Source: Puffinus mauretanicus
Lineage: Eukaryota; Chordata; Aves; Procellariiformes; Procellariidae
Length of the DNA stretch: 64,000 bases
NCBI GenBank assembly: GCA_023333565.1
Contig: JAJKFH010001865.1
Span: forward strand, 8,060,001-8,124,000
Reading direction: 5' to 3'
Shown in pieces: positions 1 to 13,742 of the stretch (the first letter of the stretch is position 1; each line of letters begins with the position of its first letter). The notes under the pieces are model-generated. The model had not been told where the DNA came from, searched no databases, and saw only the letters and a program-made list of their open reading frames with translations. The position numbers and the translations under genes are program-made.

Positions 1-3000
1 TTGCTGCTTCCTTCCCTCCTATACACTCTGCTGAGCACCAGTATTCTTGTAATGTAATGGGCATACGGAAGGAGGCTATGCAAGACTGCCTGAACTAATT
101 CTGAGTTAGAGGGTCCCAATTCACTAACAGAATTGACAAAGGTATAGGATACATCATACATTAAAGGTAATGTTCTCTGATTAAGAGAGTTGTAAGAGCA
201 TCATACCCTGAGGGCTGCCACTCAGGCTTTGCAGGGGTGGAGTACATGAGGCCAGAGCTCAATATAGAAACTTCTGCTACTTAATTCACACTTATACCTG
301 CATAGTCACAACAATCTGAACAACAGCGTGGCTGGCACATAACAGTCTAGAAAGCTGAGAACCTCTCATTACAGATAAAATTAGAAGCCGAAATAAGATG
401 CTTCTAAGGGTTCAAATATGTTTGATCCAAGCATTTGATCTGGGAATTTCTCCACGTTCTATTTTAGTTTATTTTATATCAATTCAGCTAAAAAAAAAAA
501 ATTCCTTAAAAACTCAAGCTGCAGCAATTTAGCATGCACTTTTTGGATTAACTGAGTAGTAATTTTCAAATAGGAAAGTGAAGAGCTATTGAAGCTATGC
601 AAAGTGGTGAAGAGTTACCGAAATCATTATGAGCTGTACCGTGAAACTTCAAATAATAAGACACTTAATACTCAGTGGCACTAGCCTCATAAATCACATC
701 AACCAGATCTTATTAAAAGGGGGACGATCTTCACTTTATACATAATCAGTATTGACACTTGGTCAAAAGAAACTCACAGCAATGGGAGACTTTATCCAAA
801 GAAGGACTACAATCAGACAGACATTTCTTCTAAAATGAAATCAACTGACAAAAAAGGAAGAATCCATACTTTTTTTATGGATTTAAAAGGAAAAAAAATG
901 TAAAGCTTCCTACACAATGGCACAAAAGATTATTTACCTCTTTGAATAATCTAATATTCTTCTGTAAAATTAGCAATTAATTTTGACTCATCCAGAAAAC
1001 ACAAAGGATTCAACTAAGAACCATGACTGAACCCATGGCTGATTTCAAAATCAAAAATGGGATGTCTTCTTTCCCTGACCTTTATATTCTGTTGCCATGT
1101 CTTATAGCATCTTGATTAATGTCATTCATAAATGAAGGAAGGAACCATGTCTATAAGCAAGAGTCATATCTCGTAAGGGCAGTATGTTTGATTTTCAAGC
1201 AAAAGTGAAACAGAGCTTTGCTTTTTCTGTATAATTAGCCCATTGATTTTCCAGGAAATATCATTCATCTAGTTCCATCCTGTTCGTGTCCTCTTAGCCA
1301 GAAGTGTAATTAAAAAGCCAGTTCCCTCAGGTATTGGTAAAATTAAATGGAACATGGGGTCTCACAACACAGGACATTTCCCAAAGCTAGTAGATAGCAA
1401 AGAGAGGTTAAAATTTTTAATGCTCTGAATATTACGGGTCAAATTAATTCCTAAGGTAGCTGTGTAGAAGTCATGGTAATTTGCCCCAAGGGTAGACTTA
1501 CAGAAGATATAGGACTGTCTTAGTGTTTATGATTTCCTGAACTGCAAAACAATGGCTGACATATTGCAGGTTTAAAATTCTGAAACTTCTGAAATGGGTA
1601 TTTATTGCTCTGGAAGAAGAAAGCAGCACTTGTTACTCCAATAAATATGTCACGGCTATGGCCTCTAACAAGTCTCTAATTAATATATTTAACTATAACA
1701 ATGCACAATCTGAAATACAGCTGCTTAGTCTTTATTGTGATACTTAAAATTTCTTAACAGAAGTGAGAATAGACAGGAGTATAAATAAAAAAACAGCATT
1801 AATACTATTAAAATTAAGGGAGAATACATGATACTGACAGGGCAGAAAGCTGCCTAAATTCACATCTTAAGTGTTCAGTCAACTTGAAAGTGACATGGTA
1901 CCTGAAGTGAATGACACCAACTTACAGTGAGAGTTTATGTAGCTCATGTTCAGCATTGACTCTGTCAGTTTTATAAGATCCATGTTTTCTGGAATCCAAT
2001 TGATATTTCATTGCAAGGCTTTCTCCTTGGAAATTAGGATTTTGATGCTAAATATTAATGCATTCAGTCTCTCTCAAAGTTTGCAGTCAAGGGCAGAAAG
2101 CTTTAATAATCTCTGTGATTATCTCTTAATAAGCTGTGACGTTTGCTAAGAGAAAAATAAGAGCATTTAGTAGATTTCCACCACCTATAATCCATGTCCC
2201 TTACATGCTTACCCTATCTGATACAGGTTTGTCTGAAATGGGGGAGGAAAAGCGAACATCATGTTCCACAAAATACTGCACCAGTGATGTACGCGACAGC
2301 TTTATAGTATTTTCAGCATTTGTCGCTATTCTTTTCTTAAAGCAGCCTAATGTTTTTATGGTTGCTCAACACTAAGCAGATGTTTTTACTGGAGTAGTGA
2401 CAATGACGTCTAACTTCTGGGGAATGCAGGACATCCCTGACTACCTACCTTTGATTAGAGCTTCTTAATGCATCAGAGTTCTGGTATTATTATTTTGGAG
2501 CTATTTGAAGTAAATCAGTAAAACAAGTTAATTTCCAGATATTATAGCTCTTTCCCTAAATTTCTGTCCGTTTACCAGTACTCAAGGTACAGCCTGAATG
2601 AAAAAAAAACATTTAAAGTTTTTCCAGACATGTAACTATCACCATATTTTTGAGAGCTGTTTAAAATTTCTTTTTCAGCTCTCAGAAGTTGAATAAGTAC
2701 ACAACCATTCAGTTATGAAGAGATAAAAACGTTCCAATTAAATATCATTCCAACAGCTTTCCATGTAGATTTGGTGTAGTGTCTAACATGTCTCACTTTG
2801 ACCGCACGCTGTATTACGGCTCACTGATGCCTCTCCCTACAGCTCATTTTTAGTAATATGGTATGTACTGCAATTAGATGCCTGAGTTCATATGTCCATC
2901 TGTTTTCTGGTGCTTTGCCTTCCATTTCATGTGATTCTTTTTCTCCATTGGTACAAGCTGCTCGTTCATCTAGAGACTAGAAATACTTAATGCCACATCC

Positions 3001-5448
3001 TTTCCAATTTGCACCAAGATTTCTCAGAGTGTATTTTTGTATTTTCATCAGAGGATATGTTACATTTGTGCCAAATATGAACTACATGCACATTACACAA
3101 CATTACACAGGTAATATGCTACAAAGCAGATGCTTCTGACTGCTTCCTTATGCATTCCACCACCAAAATTTCAATCAGTGTAACCCAGAGTAAGCACACA
3201 AAAATACAGCCCTATTCAACATTCAGTCCGCTTCAGGCATCCTAAAGTAAGAATGTACATGGATTGACTTATCTGTAACAATTACGATGAATTCTGTCAA
3301 ACTGGCGTCAATGGCCTAGACAATCACATCCAAGTTTCAGATGTGCAGTGTCACTGGGGAGACTAATAATATGAATGAATAGCAGAAAAGGAAGTATTCT
3401 CCTCTTAGCTGCAGGACATTTGTGCAGAATTTGTAGTATTTTATACGGTACTTTAATACTTTGTATACAGGATGTATACAAAATTTGGTATAAATGTTTA
3501 TAGAGGCTTTTACAGGTCTAAAAAAATAGAATTGGTAATCTATGTCATTCTTAAAATGAGTTAAAAGTATAGTTTTAGGCACTACATCTGCTCTAAAACT
3601 TTTCTGCCAAAGGAGAAAAACAACTGAGTAACACTACAGGCTCTGGCTAACTGGTTTTTACAATATACAATGAACTATGAAATAAAAAAAAATACCTGTA
3701 CAGAATCTGTCTCTCTGTATTTACACTGGTTTTACTAAGATAAGAATTTGTCCTTAGTTATCTAATTTAGGAGAAGTCCCTCTTTTAAAAGAAAGGGTTT
3801 AAATGTCGTACAAACTGGCTGAGTAAGTGACAGGCATCCTTGGACTGCATCCAGGGGCAGCAGGCACATCTGGGAAAGTGGAAGTCAAAAAGTATTAGCT
3901 ATATTAGAGGATTTTTAAAATAAGCTGACTTACAAATCTTAGTGGATTTTTATTTCAGATTGCTATAAAGAAAAGTAGGAAAGTCTTTCATAACTGTGCA
4001 ATTCATGTCAAGTTCTATCTGGCTGAGATACATTAATCGGGTATTAGCCAATTGAAGAGTACAAAACAGTTTAACCTAGTGTCAGTAATAGCCAAAGCAG
4101 GGTTCCTATGCTTTGCCAGTGAAAGTGCCTGCTAAGAAATAAATGCAAAGAACACTAATAATCTATGAACATACTTATTTTCTCTTATGTATACTTATAT
4201 CACATCCCCTAAAGTACCTACCATGGGACAGAGCAAAACCTTGGCGGGATGAAAGGGTGGAGAGGAGTACAGGTCCAGGGAAACCACACACAAGTAAAAT
4301 TCTGGTCCCAGTGGTGTTAATGTAAATGCTTTTCTGCCTCTAATAGGATGAATTCATTTCACTCTAGTAAATTTGCAAGAGTGAAAGAGCTACCTATTTC
4401 TCCCTTCCTAGCTGCTCAGTCTGTTATATACACATGTATATTTCTCATTTCAGTGATTTTCAATTACAACACTTTGCTCTTTGTCTTCTGAAATGTTTCA
4501 TAATACATAGCTTGCAGCCAAATATTTTTCTCTAAAATGACTTGCTAACACAGTCTTTTCAACAGAGCTTTTTCATTGCTATTGCTGAAGGAAGAACATT
4601 TTGCCTCAAAAACGCCTCTGTTTTTCAGTCTGCTATTGGACTGACCACCATATAAAAGAAATCTGAAATTAAAGAAACTAGAAAGCTTCCAACACAAAGA
4701 ATATGAAGAAATACAGTTGAGTATTTGGGTATTCTATGAGAAGGCATATCTTAATGTCAGATTTACATAATCTGACTGAAGATAAAGGTAAGTAAAAGTC
4801 ATCTTTTAATCTGATCTTTTTATTGACCTTCAAGCAGTGATGTAGAAACACTAAAAACTTTATGGCACTATTTAAATGAAGGTGAGCTGAATGCATAAAA
4901 ACTCATGATAATCAGTTACTGCAAAAAAACATTCAGTCTTAGACTTCCTGGGAGTATTTACCTGAGCTTTTTCCCCATCTTAGTATATTTAAATTTCGGG
5001 ATGAGTTTGCTGATGGCTGAATGCCCTTCTGAATAGGACCTTATTTCTTGCTTGGCCCTTAAGCTCTTTAAGAATTGAGGTAAAGAATTGTTCTTGAAGA
5101 ATCCCAATGAGTAAGTCTGATTTGAACTATTTACCAGTGACATCGGTGAGCTTCACCATCTGAGGATCGCTGCAGCCTAGGAGTAGAGTATTTTGTCGCT
5201 GCACGTGTGTACAAAAATGTTGAACCTGGGAAAGTGAGATACCCTGATTGCAAAACCTCTCTGACTCTCTGCATTCTGCACCACTCTTAAAGGTACACAT
5301 GTTAGTCTGTAGGATGTATGGCCATACACTTGTGTGCATAATTTTTATCTGTTCGAAGAGAAAAGTATATATCCCTAACAAATTCTTCAGCAAGGACAGA
5401 CTGAAGTTATGGGAAAGGCAAATCTGTCTGCTGAATGTACTGCTACAC

Positions 5449-5517
5449 AGTTTTTCTAGTGTAAACTTCATTTTATTTATATGTCTATAAAACCTTCCCA
5501 TTCCTACAGGGAAATCC
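5449..5517 (+). repeat. 69-bp direct repeat, copy 1
   Basis: This segment is identical base for base to 6593-6661 (69 of 69), and the flanks differ immediately on both sides. The 3' half has a pyrimidine-rich run ending in CCTACAGG, which resembles a vertebrate 3' splice site. It is not a repeat family I recognise, and no target-site duplication flanks it. Confidence 0.9.
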
Positions 5518-5838
5518 ACCCAGCATTAGATTATTACTCTCTTGAAAAAGAACTGTCATAAACATGCAAGAGTGTAAGAAGCATCAGCTCTGAGATACTA
5601 TCAGTACTACTCTCAGAGCTAGTAATTATTTTACTATAATCAAATAGTACTAGATAAATGAGAACATCAGTGGGATATTATTTTGGGTAGGCAGAACACT
5701 GAGAGACTGAGGCTTAATTCATTTGAGCTAAATTAGTGCACCAAATACATATTTTTGTAAAACATTTCCTGTTATGTCAAATCTTTCCTCTTAAAGAGAA
5801 TAAAACCCACAAAAAACATATTCTTTTTGTGCTTATAG

Positions 5839-5861
5839 CAGTACATATAACAGTACATATA
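5839..5861 (+). repeat. Short tandem duplication
   Basis: The 11-mer CAGTACATATA occurs twice, one base apart (5839-5849 and 5851-5861). It is probably replication slippage. Confidence 0.8.
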
Positions 5862-6592
5862 GCAGAGCAGGAATGGCAATCTTATCATTCTCAACCTTAT
5901 CACACTTTTGCTAGTAAAATATCTGCTAAGCCTGCAGGGTAAAATATGTCCATTGATAATGCTTTGTTGAGCTCCTTAAGTTAATAAGCTTATTGTTTAT
6001 AAATTGTCTAAAACAGTGTAATCCTTTAACTGTTCACTAGTGAGCACTTAGTCTGCAAAACTACTACGTCTCTTTCTGATCATATGTATGGTCACAGTGA
6101 AAATACCTGGATTAGTCAATATTGAAAAGATGTTCTAACATTACCGCTATCATCTAATTCAGAAACCACAGGAGGATGTTCCCCACTCATGATGATGATA
6201 ACACCTGTATAGTCTCTTGGGCTGCTTTTGCATTCTTATATGATGCATGACATGGATCCCTGATCACCTGGGATGACATCCGTGCAGTGACACTTGGGTC
6301 ATACCCTTAGGTTTTCTGTCAAAAGCAACCAGTGTGCAACAGCAGCAGGGGCAGGAATGGAGGGCTTATGCACATTGCAGAATTAGGACACTGCTGGATG
6401 CACATCTGGACTCTGATCAGTGTGAAATAATTTGTGAAATGCTCTGAAATATATAGCATAAAGGTCTGCCAACTTCTCTTTCTTTCAAGCAAGTATCCCA
6501 GAAACATATACCCACTTAACAAAAATCATCTGACAACTATGTTACATACAAAACCAATTTATAAGTACTTGTGAAGACAGTACAGATATGCG

Positions 6593-6661
6593 AGTTTTTC
6601 TAGTGTAAACTTCATTTTATTTATATGTCTATAAAACCTTCCCATTCCTACAGGGAAATCC
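6593..6661 (+). repeat. 69-bp direct repeat, copy 2
   Basis: This is an exact copy of 5449-5517, 1144 bp downstream in the same orientation. Zero mismatches in otherwise ordinary non-coding DNA imply a recent duplication, gene conversion or an assembly artefact. Confidence 0.9.
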
Positions 6662-6811
6662 TACAGAAAAAAAGCATAAAAACAAGTAAGTGAAGTAATT
6701 ATGATATCCCATTATCACTATGTTTTATCGATACTGGAGATACACACATCAACAGAACTGTGTTCTTTCTTTAGCTAAACAATAACGTCTCTCTTAGATA
6801 AATTGTCAGGC

Positions 6812-6843
6812 ATTTGGACTGTACAGTAATGTACAGTCCAAAT
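6812..6843. repeat. Perfect inverted repeat (13-bp arms, 6-nt loop)
   Basis: The arms ATTTGGACTGTAC (6812-6824) and GTACAGTCCAAAT (6831-6843) are perfect reverse complements around the loop AGTAAT. The structure could form a short hairpin in DNA or RNA. No T-run or gene end adjoins it, so I do not call it a terminator. Confidence 0.85.
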
Positions 6844-9800
6844 ACAAATACAGTATCTTTGTTTACTTTCTGATACCTATGGAGGTAAAATAACCAACCA
6901 GGTGAGAACAACCACAGTAACCCATTTGGTCAAGGTCATAAACTGCTAGGGTTTTAAATATAAACCTACTTTGAGTACTAAAAGGTTTGTACACTAAGTA
7001 AAATTGTTAGCTGGCCTTGAATTAAACAGTGTATACATTCAACAAGTGAGCTGATAAACCAGACGTGACGATGTTAAGAAAGAGAGCTAACTAGTTTCTA
7101 TCTTTAAAATAACACACAAAGAATGAGAGAAGAAAATGCATTAATTCTATTGTTTTTAATGAACCTGTAGCAAAAGTTAAAAATTTAGACCTTGAGGTGT
7201 GATTGCATATAAGAGATGGAGAGACCAGTTCAGCTAAAATGAGGAATATCACAGACCATAAATTACCCATTTTTCTGACATTTAAAAAGTTCAGCTTTGG
7301 AGTTTTGTTTTCCTTGACTGATTTTCCCAAGCGAATTGAAATTTGAAGAGAGAAAATTTTAAACGAGATCAAAAAACTCAACATTTTCCTGCTCCATTTA
7401 TGATTCTAAGGAGCTATCAGAAAGCTTTTTCTGGGGAGATTTCTAATCATTTTTCCAAGAATCAAAAGTCTCAGAAGGATAAAATTTGAGATTAAAAAAA
7501 TCCCTTAGTATGTTATCAAGTGCCAAAAGCATTGTTGTTATACATATAAAAGTTGCCTATTTTTTAAGAGGAGCAGGATAAAGAATGAAGTTTAATGCTA
7601 TACAGTCTAAAGTCAATTAAGAATAAAACCACACAAAAATTCTACTTGTATATCATTTGTCTTCTCAAAAGGGCTGAGATAGCAGGTACAATACAAATGC
7701 TATGGCATTCAGGACAGGGGCATCATGTCAAAGGCAGCCTTTAAGACAGAGGAGAGAGGACCAAAGCCACACTCTGGTGCACATATCTTAACCAGATTTA
7801 AACAATTTAGTTAGATGCCTAAGAGTTGTTTAAATCTAAGCCACCCACACAGATACTCTTTTTAGTCAATGGAAGGAAAGAGGAAGCTCCAAAGGGCTCT
7901 TGAGTTCTTTTATCTTAAAACAGGATTAATTACCCCTTGGAAGGTAGCTACCTTTCCATTTATTTTAGAAGGGCTTAGACAAATATCTTACACACTAAAT
8001 TTAACATAAAAACCTTTGTATCAGCTGGTGAAGGGAAACAGTCCCGTCCCCCCGCCCAAGCTCCTGTTATACATTTCAGGTAAAGGTGCTTCTGCAAAAA
8101 TTATCAACATCTGGTTTGTAGCACGTATGCTTCAAGTCTGCAAAGCCACCTGTGGGCCACTGAAGTTCCCCTTAACTGTGAAATGGTAGAAAGCCTTTTT
8201 TTCTGTTTCTCTTTATGAAGAAGAATTTCACTCCACCAAAAAAAAAGAGTGAAAAAAACCCATCTAGAAGTGCTGGAATTTTGGAATCGGCCTGTAGTCA
8301 TGAACCTACAATGTGAGGCTGGGCAGATCAAAAATAGAAACTAGCAGCATCCAAACTGTGTTGACACTATTAATTTGATCTGGTGCTGAGAATAGGCTGC
8401 TTTTGAAGGTGCTGTGTAATTTCCCATATAAAAGGATAGAGAATGAGCAAAATGAGAAGCGTACAGTCTTTATTATGGTTTTCCTCCCCAGCCTTTAAGA
8501 TGTTGCAGCCCTTGCAGACATTTAGAAATACCCTGCTTAAAATGAAAGTAGTAAACAACACTGATCTCTACCAACTTAGCAGTACCAAGAAAGAAATGAA
8601 AAAGCAGCTTAAAATGCACAGGGGAGACAGAAAAATAAGGCTGAAACGGTCATTGTGGACCAGACTGTAGGTTATAAACTAATCTTTGAAGATTAAAATG
8701 CATCCTAAAGAATGCAAATAGATTATCATTATCTACTCTAGATATTTGCTTCTTATTGAGAAGCTCCATTCCTTGCAGCATATTACTTTTCCAGCAGTGT
8801 CTCTTCATGTTTTCGTTGGCTAGTGAGAGCTACTGTACATTTTGTACGACTTATATGGGAAAACCCCACAACTAAAGTGCTGTTGGCTACCACTTTTGTG
8901 GGATGCTATCAGCAATATAGACATTTTCTTTTGCTTGTTTGTCTTAGCTCCCAGATTAACTTGCCACATTCCAGTCGAACAACCACATGCGACCCTCTGG
9001 CTACCAAAAAGGGGAAAAGAGCCCAATTTTCATTGACTATATTATGATCTGTTAAGGACATTAAAGTGCAGAAGTTCCTTGAGGTGAACTTTTGATAACA
9101 GCTGACAGAGGGCACTTTCTGTATAGATTGTGTAGTGATGCTACTTTAGCAGTGACCTTGCAAACCCACTTTACTAACAACATATGCTGGGAAAGAGAAT
9201 ATGCTTGACTAGTTTTTCTTATTTGATTTCTATCATGTTTGTTTTAAACTTGAGTAAGCCGTGTGCTGCAGCATACATCATTCCCATTTCCCACTCGCAT
9301 TTTCCCCGAGATCATAATTTTCGGCAATACCAGGCTCCTCCCATTTCTTTCAAAGTCAGAGTTGCTGTTTACTGCGTGGGAAAGCAGTAAGCACGGCTCC
9401 TCAGCATCCCTGCAGCTGAGGCGCTGGCTGCTGTGAGATGCCAGGTAAATCACACGTGCTCGCCCCGCCTCACGCTCTCCACCCACACAATGGTGATAAT
9501 TCTCCGTACCTGCTTCAAGTGCTGCAGAGATTAAGTAGATTTTATTGGGGATGGCCTGTTGGTTCGCAGGACAAAGTTAGTTCTGTGTCTTACATTGACA
9601 TTTTGGTAGATTAGGGGGCTTTGTTGTACTACTGTGAGCCACTATTAAGTAATGCTTTAATATGATTCTAATGTGAAGTATACCAAATTTCCTGTCATTT
9701 CATCAGCAAGAAGCAAGCAACAGCTTCAACCACTGCCACCCTCTAGCTTCAAAGAGCAATTTGGCTAGCAGCAGTCCACGGGAAAGAAGGGACAATATTC

Positions 9801-12800
9801 TCAAGTATGTTTGAAACAGCTGCCTTTTTCAATACTTCCTTGAGGGGATGGAGCATATGATTTCTTGGACATACATGTGCTCCATTGGCCCAACCAACAG
9901 AGCAAAGTTATTTCTAAATTTAACTTTTTTTTAAAATGGCAATTCCATATTTTTATATTACATGTAGGAATAATTACATTTTTTACAGAACCTTAAGCAT
10001 GGTTTTATTTTTGCTGAGCATAAAAGTATTAAAACATGGCTCTGCCAAAGAATAGTGGTGACATGAAAAAGCATAAGATCAGCAGATATAGAAAAAAAAA
10101 TAAAAGGAGAAAACCCATGGAATAAACAACAGATAAACAGCACCACAAAAAGTGCATCATAAATGCTTTCTTTTCCTAAACAGGGAGAGATAAAGATAGG
10201 CCAAAATGAGAGAAGTTTTGCAGGCTTCTCTTTAAAAGAAATGTATAGGGTTTGGATTTTTTTAACTGTGTAAGTAAAATTCAGGTGGACTGCTGATTGG
10301 TGATATTGATTCAGAGCATACAGGAGACAAATGGCTTGTATTCAAAATAAAACAAAATGTTACTTCTTGCCCAAACAGTCACAATGCAGTCTAAAAAAAA
10401 ATCATGTTAATTCATTCTCAGAATGATATGTCAGATTAAAATAGTTACTTTCTGGTATCATTATGATGAGGCAGGAATCTAATACCTCCATCATACTATA
10501 GAACAGTATAAGTTGTATTTGCAAAGCTTTCACTATATTTACTGCAAAATTGTCAGTTTGCTCTTTTCTGGAGATAGCAGGACAGTTTGTGTATGATTCA
10601 AAGACAGACAACCTTTGCCCAATAATTTATTGTATTTGGTTTTGGTGAGTTTTTCTCTAAAGAATAGAAAGTGTCGTACACTATCAAGCTTTTCTCTCTC
10701 CCCTGCAAGACAATCAAAATAGTTTTCAATATGGAAACAAAACTGATAAAGTCAAAACATCCTTTTGAATTACATTATCCAGTTCCAGATACAATACAGG
10801 GGAAGAAAGGTGTTAAATGCCCCATAATTCACAATTGCATTTATCAAATTGAAATTGCTTAAATTATTCTGCAGAAAGCTATACTAGCTTACATCATGAT
10901 CCTTCAAGCCACAGTATGACTTAAAAAAACAGTAACAAGAAAAAAGAGCTTCAAGGTAAGTATTGCATAGAGTAATTAATTATATTATATATAATTTTGC
11001 TTTCTTTGCGTGACTGGCTTTATAAAGTTTGGTTAATACACTTATAGCTATATTTCTCTAGTTAGTTCTTAATTGCCAGATGGACCTCCTACCACTCTGT
11101 ACTAAGATTTAGTACGGCTAATAAATAAGATTATAAGCTCCTTGGAGCAGGACTCGCCTTATTATTTGTGTAAAACCTCAGCACAGTGATAACAGTACAG
11201 TAAGAAAACACAATATTATCTATTCATCATGGTCTGTTCCAATGAGCCAGTCAGAATTGTGGTTTTGTGCAGAGTTTTATTTTCAAAGCTTCAAGTATTC
11301 CAAAGGTTCAATATCTATTAAAAAATACAACTGTAGGTGTTTGATAGTGGATAAAATGAGGTTCATCATGCTACAAAAACAGGACAATGTGCAAATTTCT
11401 GGTCAGAGAACTGGTCTGAGGCTTGGGAGTGGAACAGAACAATGATGAACAGTTGTGCAGAATTTCTAACTGCAACTTTAAGTGACTTCTAATGTTTCCT
11501 GATAACTAGGATCACCACCAAAATTACACATTTCCACTGAGCAGTTTAATATGCCTAGATTCTGCTTGACAGTTATTTCAATACATCTACAAAATATTAT
11601 GTGAATCTAAATATTTTAAATTATAAACAGTGAGATGACTCTTGTGATATGAAAATCTTACACACAGCTATAACATTACTAGGTGCTCTCAAGCACCTTT
11701 CCTTTTTCAATCTCAAAATGTATTAAAAATAACAGTAAGTTTTGAAATGTCATCATTATTCGTTTTAGTAGCTTTTAGCAGCAGGACAACATCCAGTCAG
11801 AAACTAAGAGTCAGCACTGGTTTATATAAGGATGATAGCTATATATGGAACATGTCTGAAAATAGCCCATTACCATAAGGAATCCACCAACAGAAAGGCA
11901 CATACACATACATACACAGGATGGGGATCCAAGCAAATCCTGGCGTTCCTCTCTCTAGCTTTCATCAACTTAGAGAATCCACAGTAACATAAGGATAGAG
12001 TAACACATCAACAGTTAACACGAATGTTGGATTATGACTTGCGCATTAAGAAGCTATGCAGGCAATATATACAGAGCACAGCAATACTCCCCTGCCTCTC
12101 CTCTACACGAGGAAAACTCTTCCTGCGCTCCCTCAAACTGCCAGACTCTGCCAGACTCTGCAAAAAAGGAAAGCAGCCCCCCACAACACTGCGCCTGGTA
12201 AGAAGTGGGCAAAACCAAGGCAAATTGGGGCTCCCTGTGCCTGGATGACTCCACACAAAAGGTAATGGAGCAAAGCAGCCACACTGCATTCAGTATGCAA
12301 AGGGAAGCTTCCTCTATGCAGGTATTTCTAAGAGTTTTGCAGTGAGCTCAAGCTATTTTTAAGTTGGAAGCACTAAAAGGCACCTGTACAGCCAGACTTA
12401 TAGATCTGTTTACTTCAAAGCTTCTGAAGCTGAGTGCTCCAAAACTGTGTCATAAAACTGAGCTAACCTCACCACCATACCCCCACAACTTCTGACGTGA
12501 ATACTAGAAGGCAATGGAGAACCCTTGGTCTCCCCAGTGGGAGTTTTGCCAAGGTCCACCGCTTATATTCAACACAGGTCTCCTCCCCGAACAGAATGGC
12601 GTTACAGTCTTGCCCTCCTCCAAAACCATTATACTTGAATATTGTTAATGGTCCCTTGGGCTATAAACAATTTTTCTGAATATTTGCAATGATTAACAGC
12701 TAGAGGGAAATAATGTGCATCCCCACAGATTAGCCATTCGATCCTTAAGTTGTCAGGTATGATGTTTTTCTGAAGTGAGATAACGCAACTTGGGTATTTA

Positions 12801-13280
12801 GGTCACAGCTGAACAAACAGAAGATCAACATGATGTGCCAGTGTTTAAAGCAACAAGACAAATTAATTTTTCCTCTCTTTCAAAAATAAAAACATTAAAA
12901 GGACCCATGTTAATATCTGTGTGTACAATTTACAAGAGCACGTAATGATTTGACTATGGGTTTCTTTTTAATAGAGTGAGAAGAGATGCAAATGGCAACA
13001 GGAGCTGGAGATTCTCTGCAACTGAAAGTCTGTCACGAATGGGTGGTTTTAAGGCCACGTAAAGAATCACTGGCAAGGTATTGGCAAAGGGTGATTTTAA
13101 TAGAAATTTATAGAAACGTGACTTAACAGAATTTGATGGCAAGGTTCACTCTATTATTTATTACATGGATTAAGTTACACAGGGGAAAATCGTATTAGAA
13201 TTGTGTTGGAATGATTTGTACAGAGATTAAGAGTAAAAGGGTTAAAAGATAAAAAGGTAAAAAGGTAAAATGTAAAAGGG

Positions 13281-13517
13281 GGACCCTCCCGTTGAGTCAC
13301 GAGGTTCAGGAGAGATCCAACTGGACCCAATCTTAGTCTCAGACTTGGACAACAGTTTATGTCTAATACAGAAAGGGATAGGAAGGACCTCCCGTTGGGT
13401 CACGAGGTTCAGAGTAGACCCTTTTGTTTTCTAAACTCCTTCTCAAAAAGGAGCCTGGGTGTGGCTGGATCTACCCTTAGTCTCAGACCTGGGCAACGGT
13501 TTATGACTAAAGGGTTA
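13281..13517 (+). repeat. Two-copy internal tandem repeat of the long LTR
   Basis: Two diverged units lie side by side (about 13281-13380 and 13384-13517). Each opens with a CCTCCCGTTG / GTCACGAGGTTCAG block and closes with TTAGTCTCAGAC, GGCAACGGTTTATG and related words. The second unit carries extra sequence in the middle. The inverted copy has the same two-unit structure (about 36130-36365), so the duplication predates both insertions and belongs to the family. Confidence 0.75.
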
Positions 13518-13621
13518 AGAGTTTTTAAGAGCAACTTAGAGTCTTACAATGCTTAAACATTGATCAATTTGAAAGCTTGCACAAAGAATTAGTCAAGATA
13601 CTACAAAGATTAAAACAACTT

Positions 13622-13742
13622 AACTACAGGTTATACTTGTTAGTAACCATATAGATAAGTGCGCAAAAAGATCTAGATCAATTAATACATACATAACTAC
13701 AGATAACTGTAAGCGCGCAAAAGATTTAGATCAATCAATAAC
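13622..13742 (+). repeat. AACTACAG... tandem units 1-2 of 4, left of the nested insertion
   Basis: Units starting AACTACAG and containing GCGCAAAAGAT, TAGATCAAT begin at 13622 and 13695. Two more follow the nested element (15626 and 15683). The inverted sister LTR has only one such unit, so this copy expanded locally. The nested element inserted at the junction of units 2 and 3, duplicating ATAAC. Confidence 0.75.

Larger units (their letters stand above)
1..13030. other. Gene-free stretch, AT-rich unique sequence
   Basis: I see no recognisable gene here. Open frames are at most 130 codons, often overlap on opposite strands and resemble no family I know. The items that stand out are an exact 69-bp direct duplication (5449-5517 and 6593-6661), a short tandem duplication (5839-5861), a perfect 13-bp inverted repeat (6812-6843), and two mildly GC-richer patches (about 9360-9490 and 12060-12290). 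The rest looks like ordinary avian intergenic or intronic DNA. Confidence 0.7.

Noticed and set aside
9360..9490. GC-rich patch with a CCAGGTAAAT donor-like sequence
   Set aside because: Too few CpGs over too short a length for a CpG island, and no recognisable coding frame.
12024..12290. GC-richer patch open in several frames on both strands
   Set aside because: Multiple overlapping frames reflect base composition with few stops. A CCTGGTAAG donor-like word alone is not evidence of an exon.
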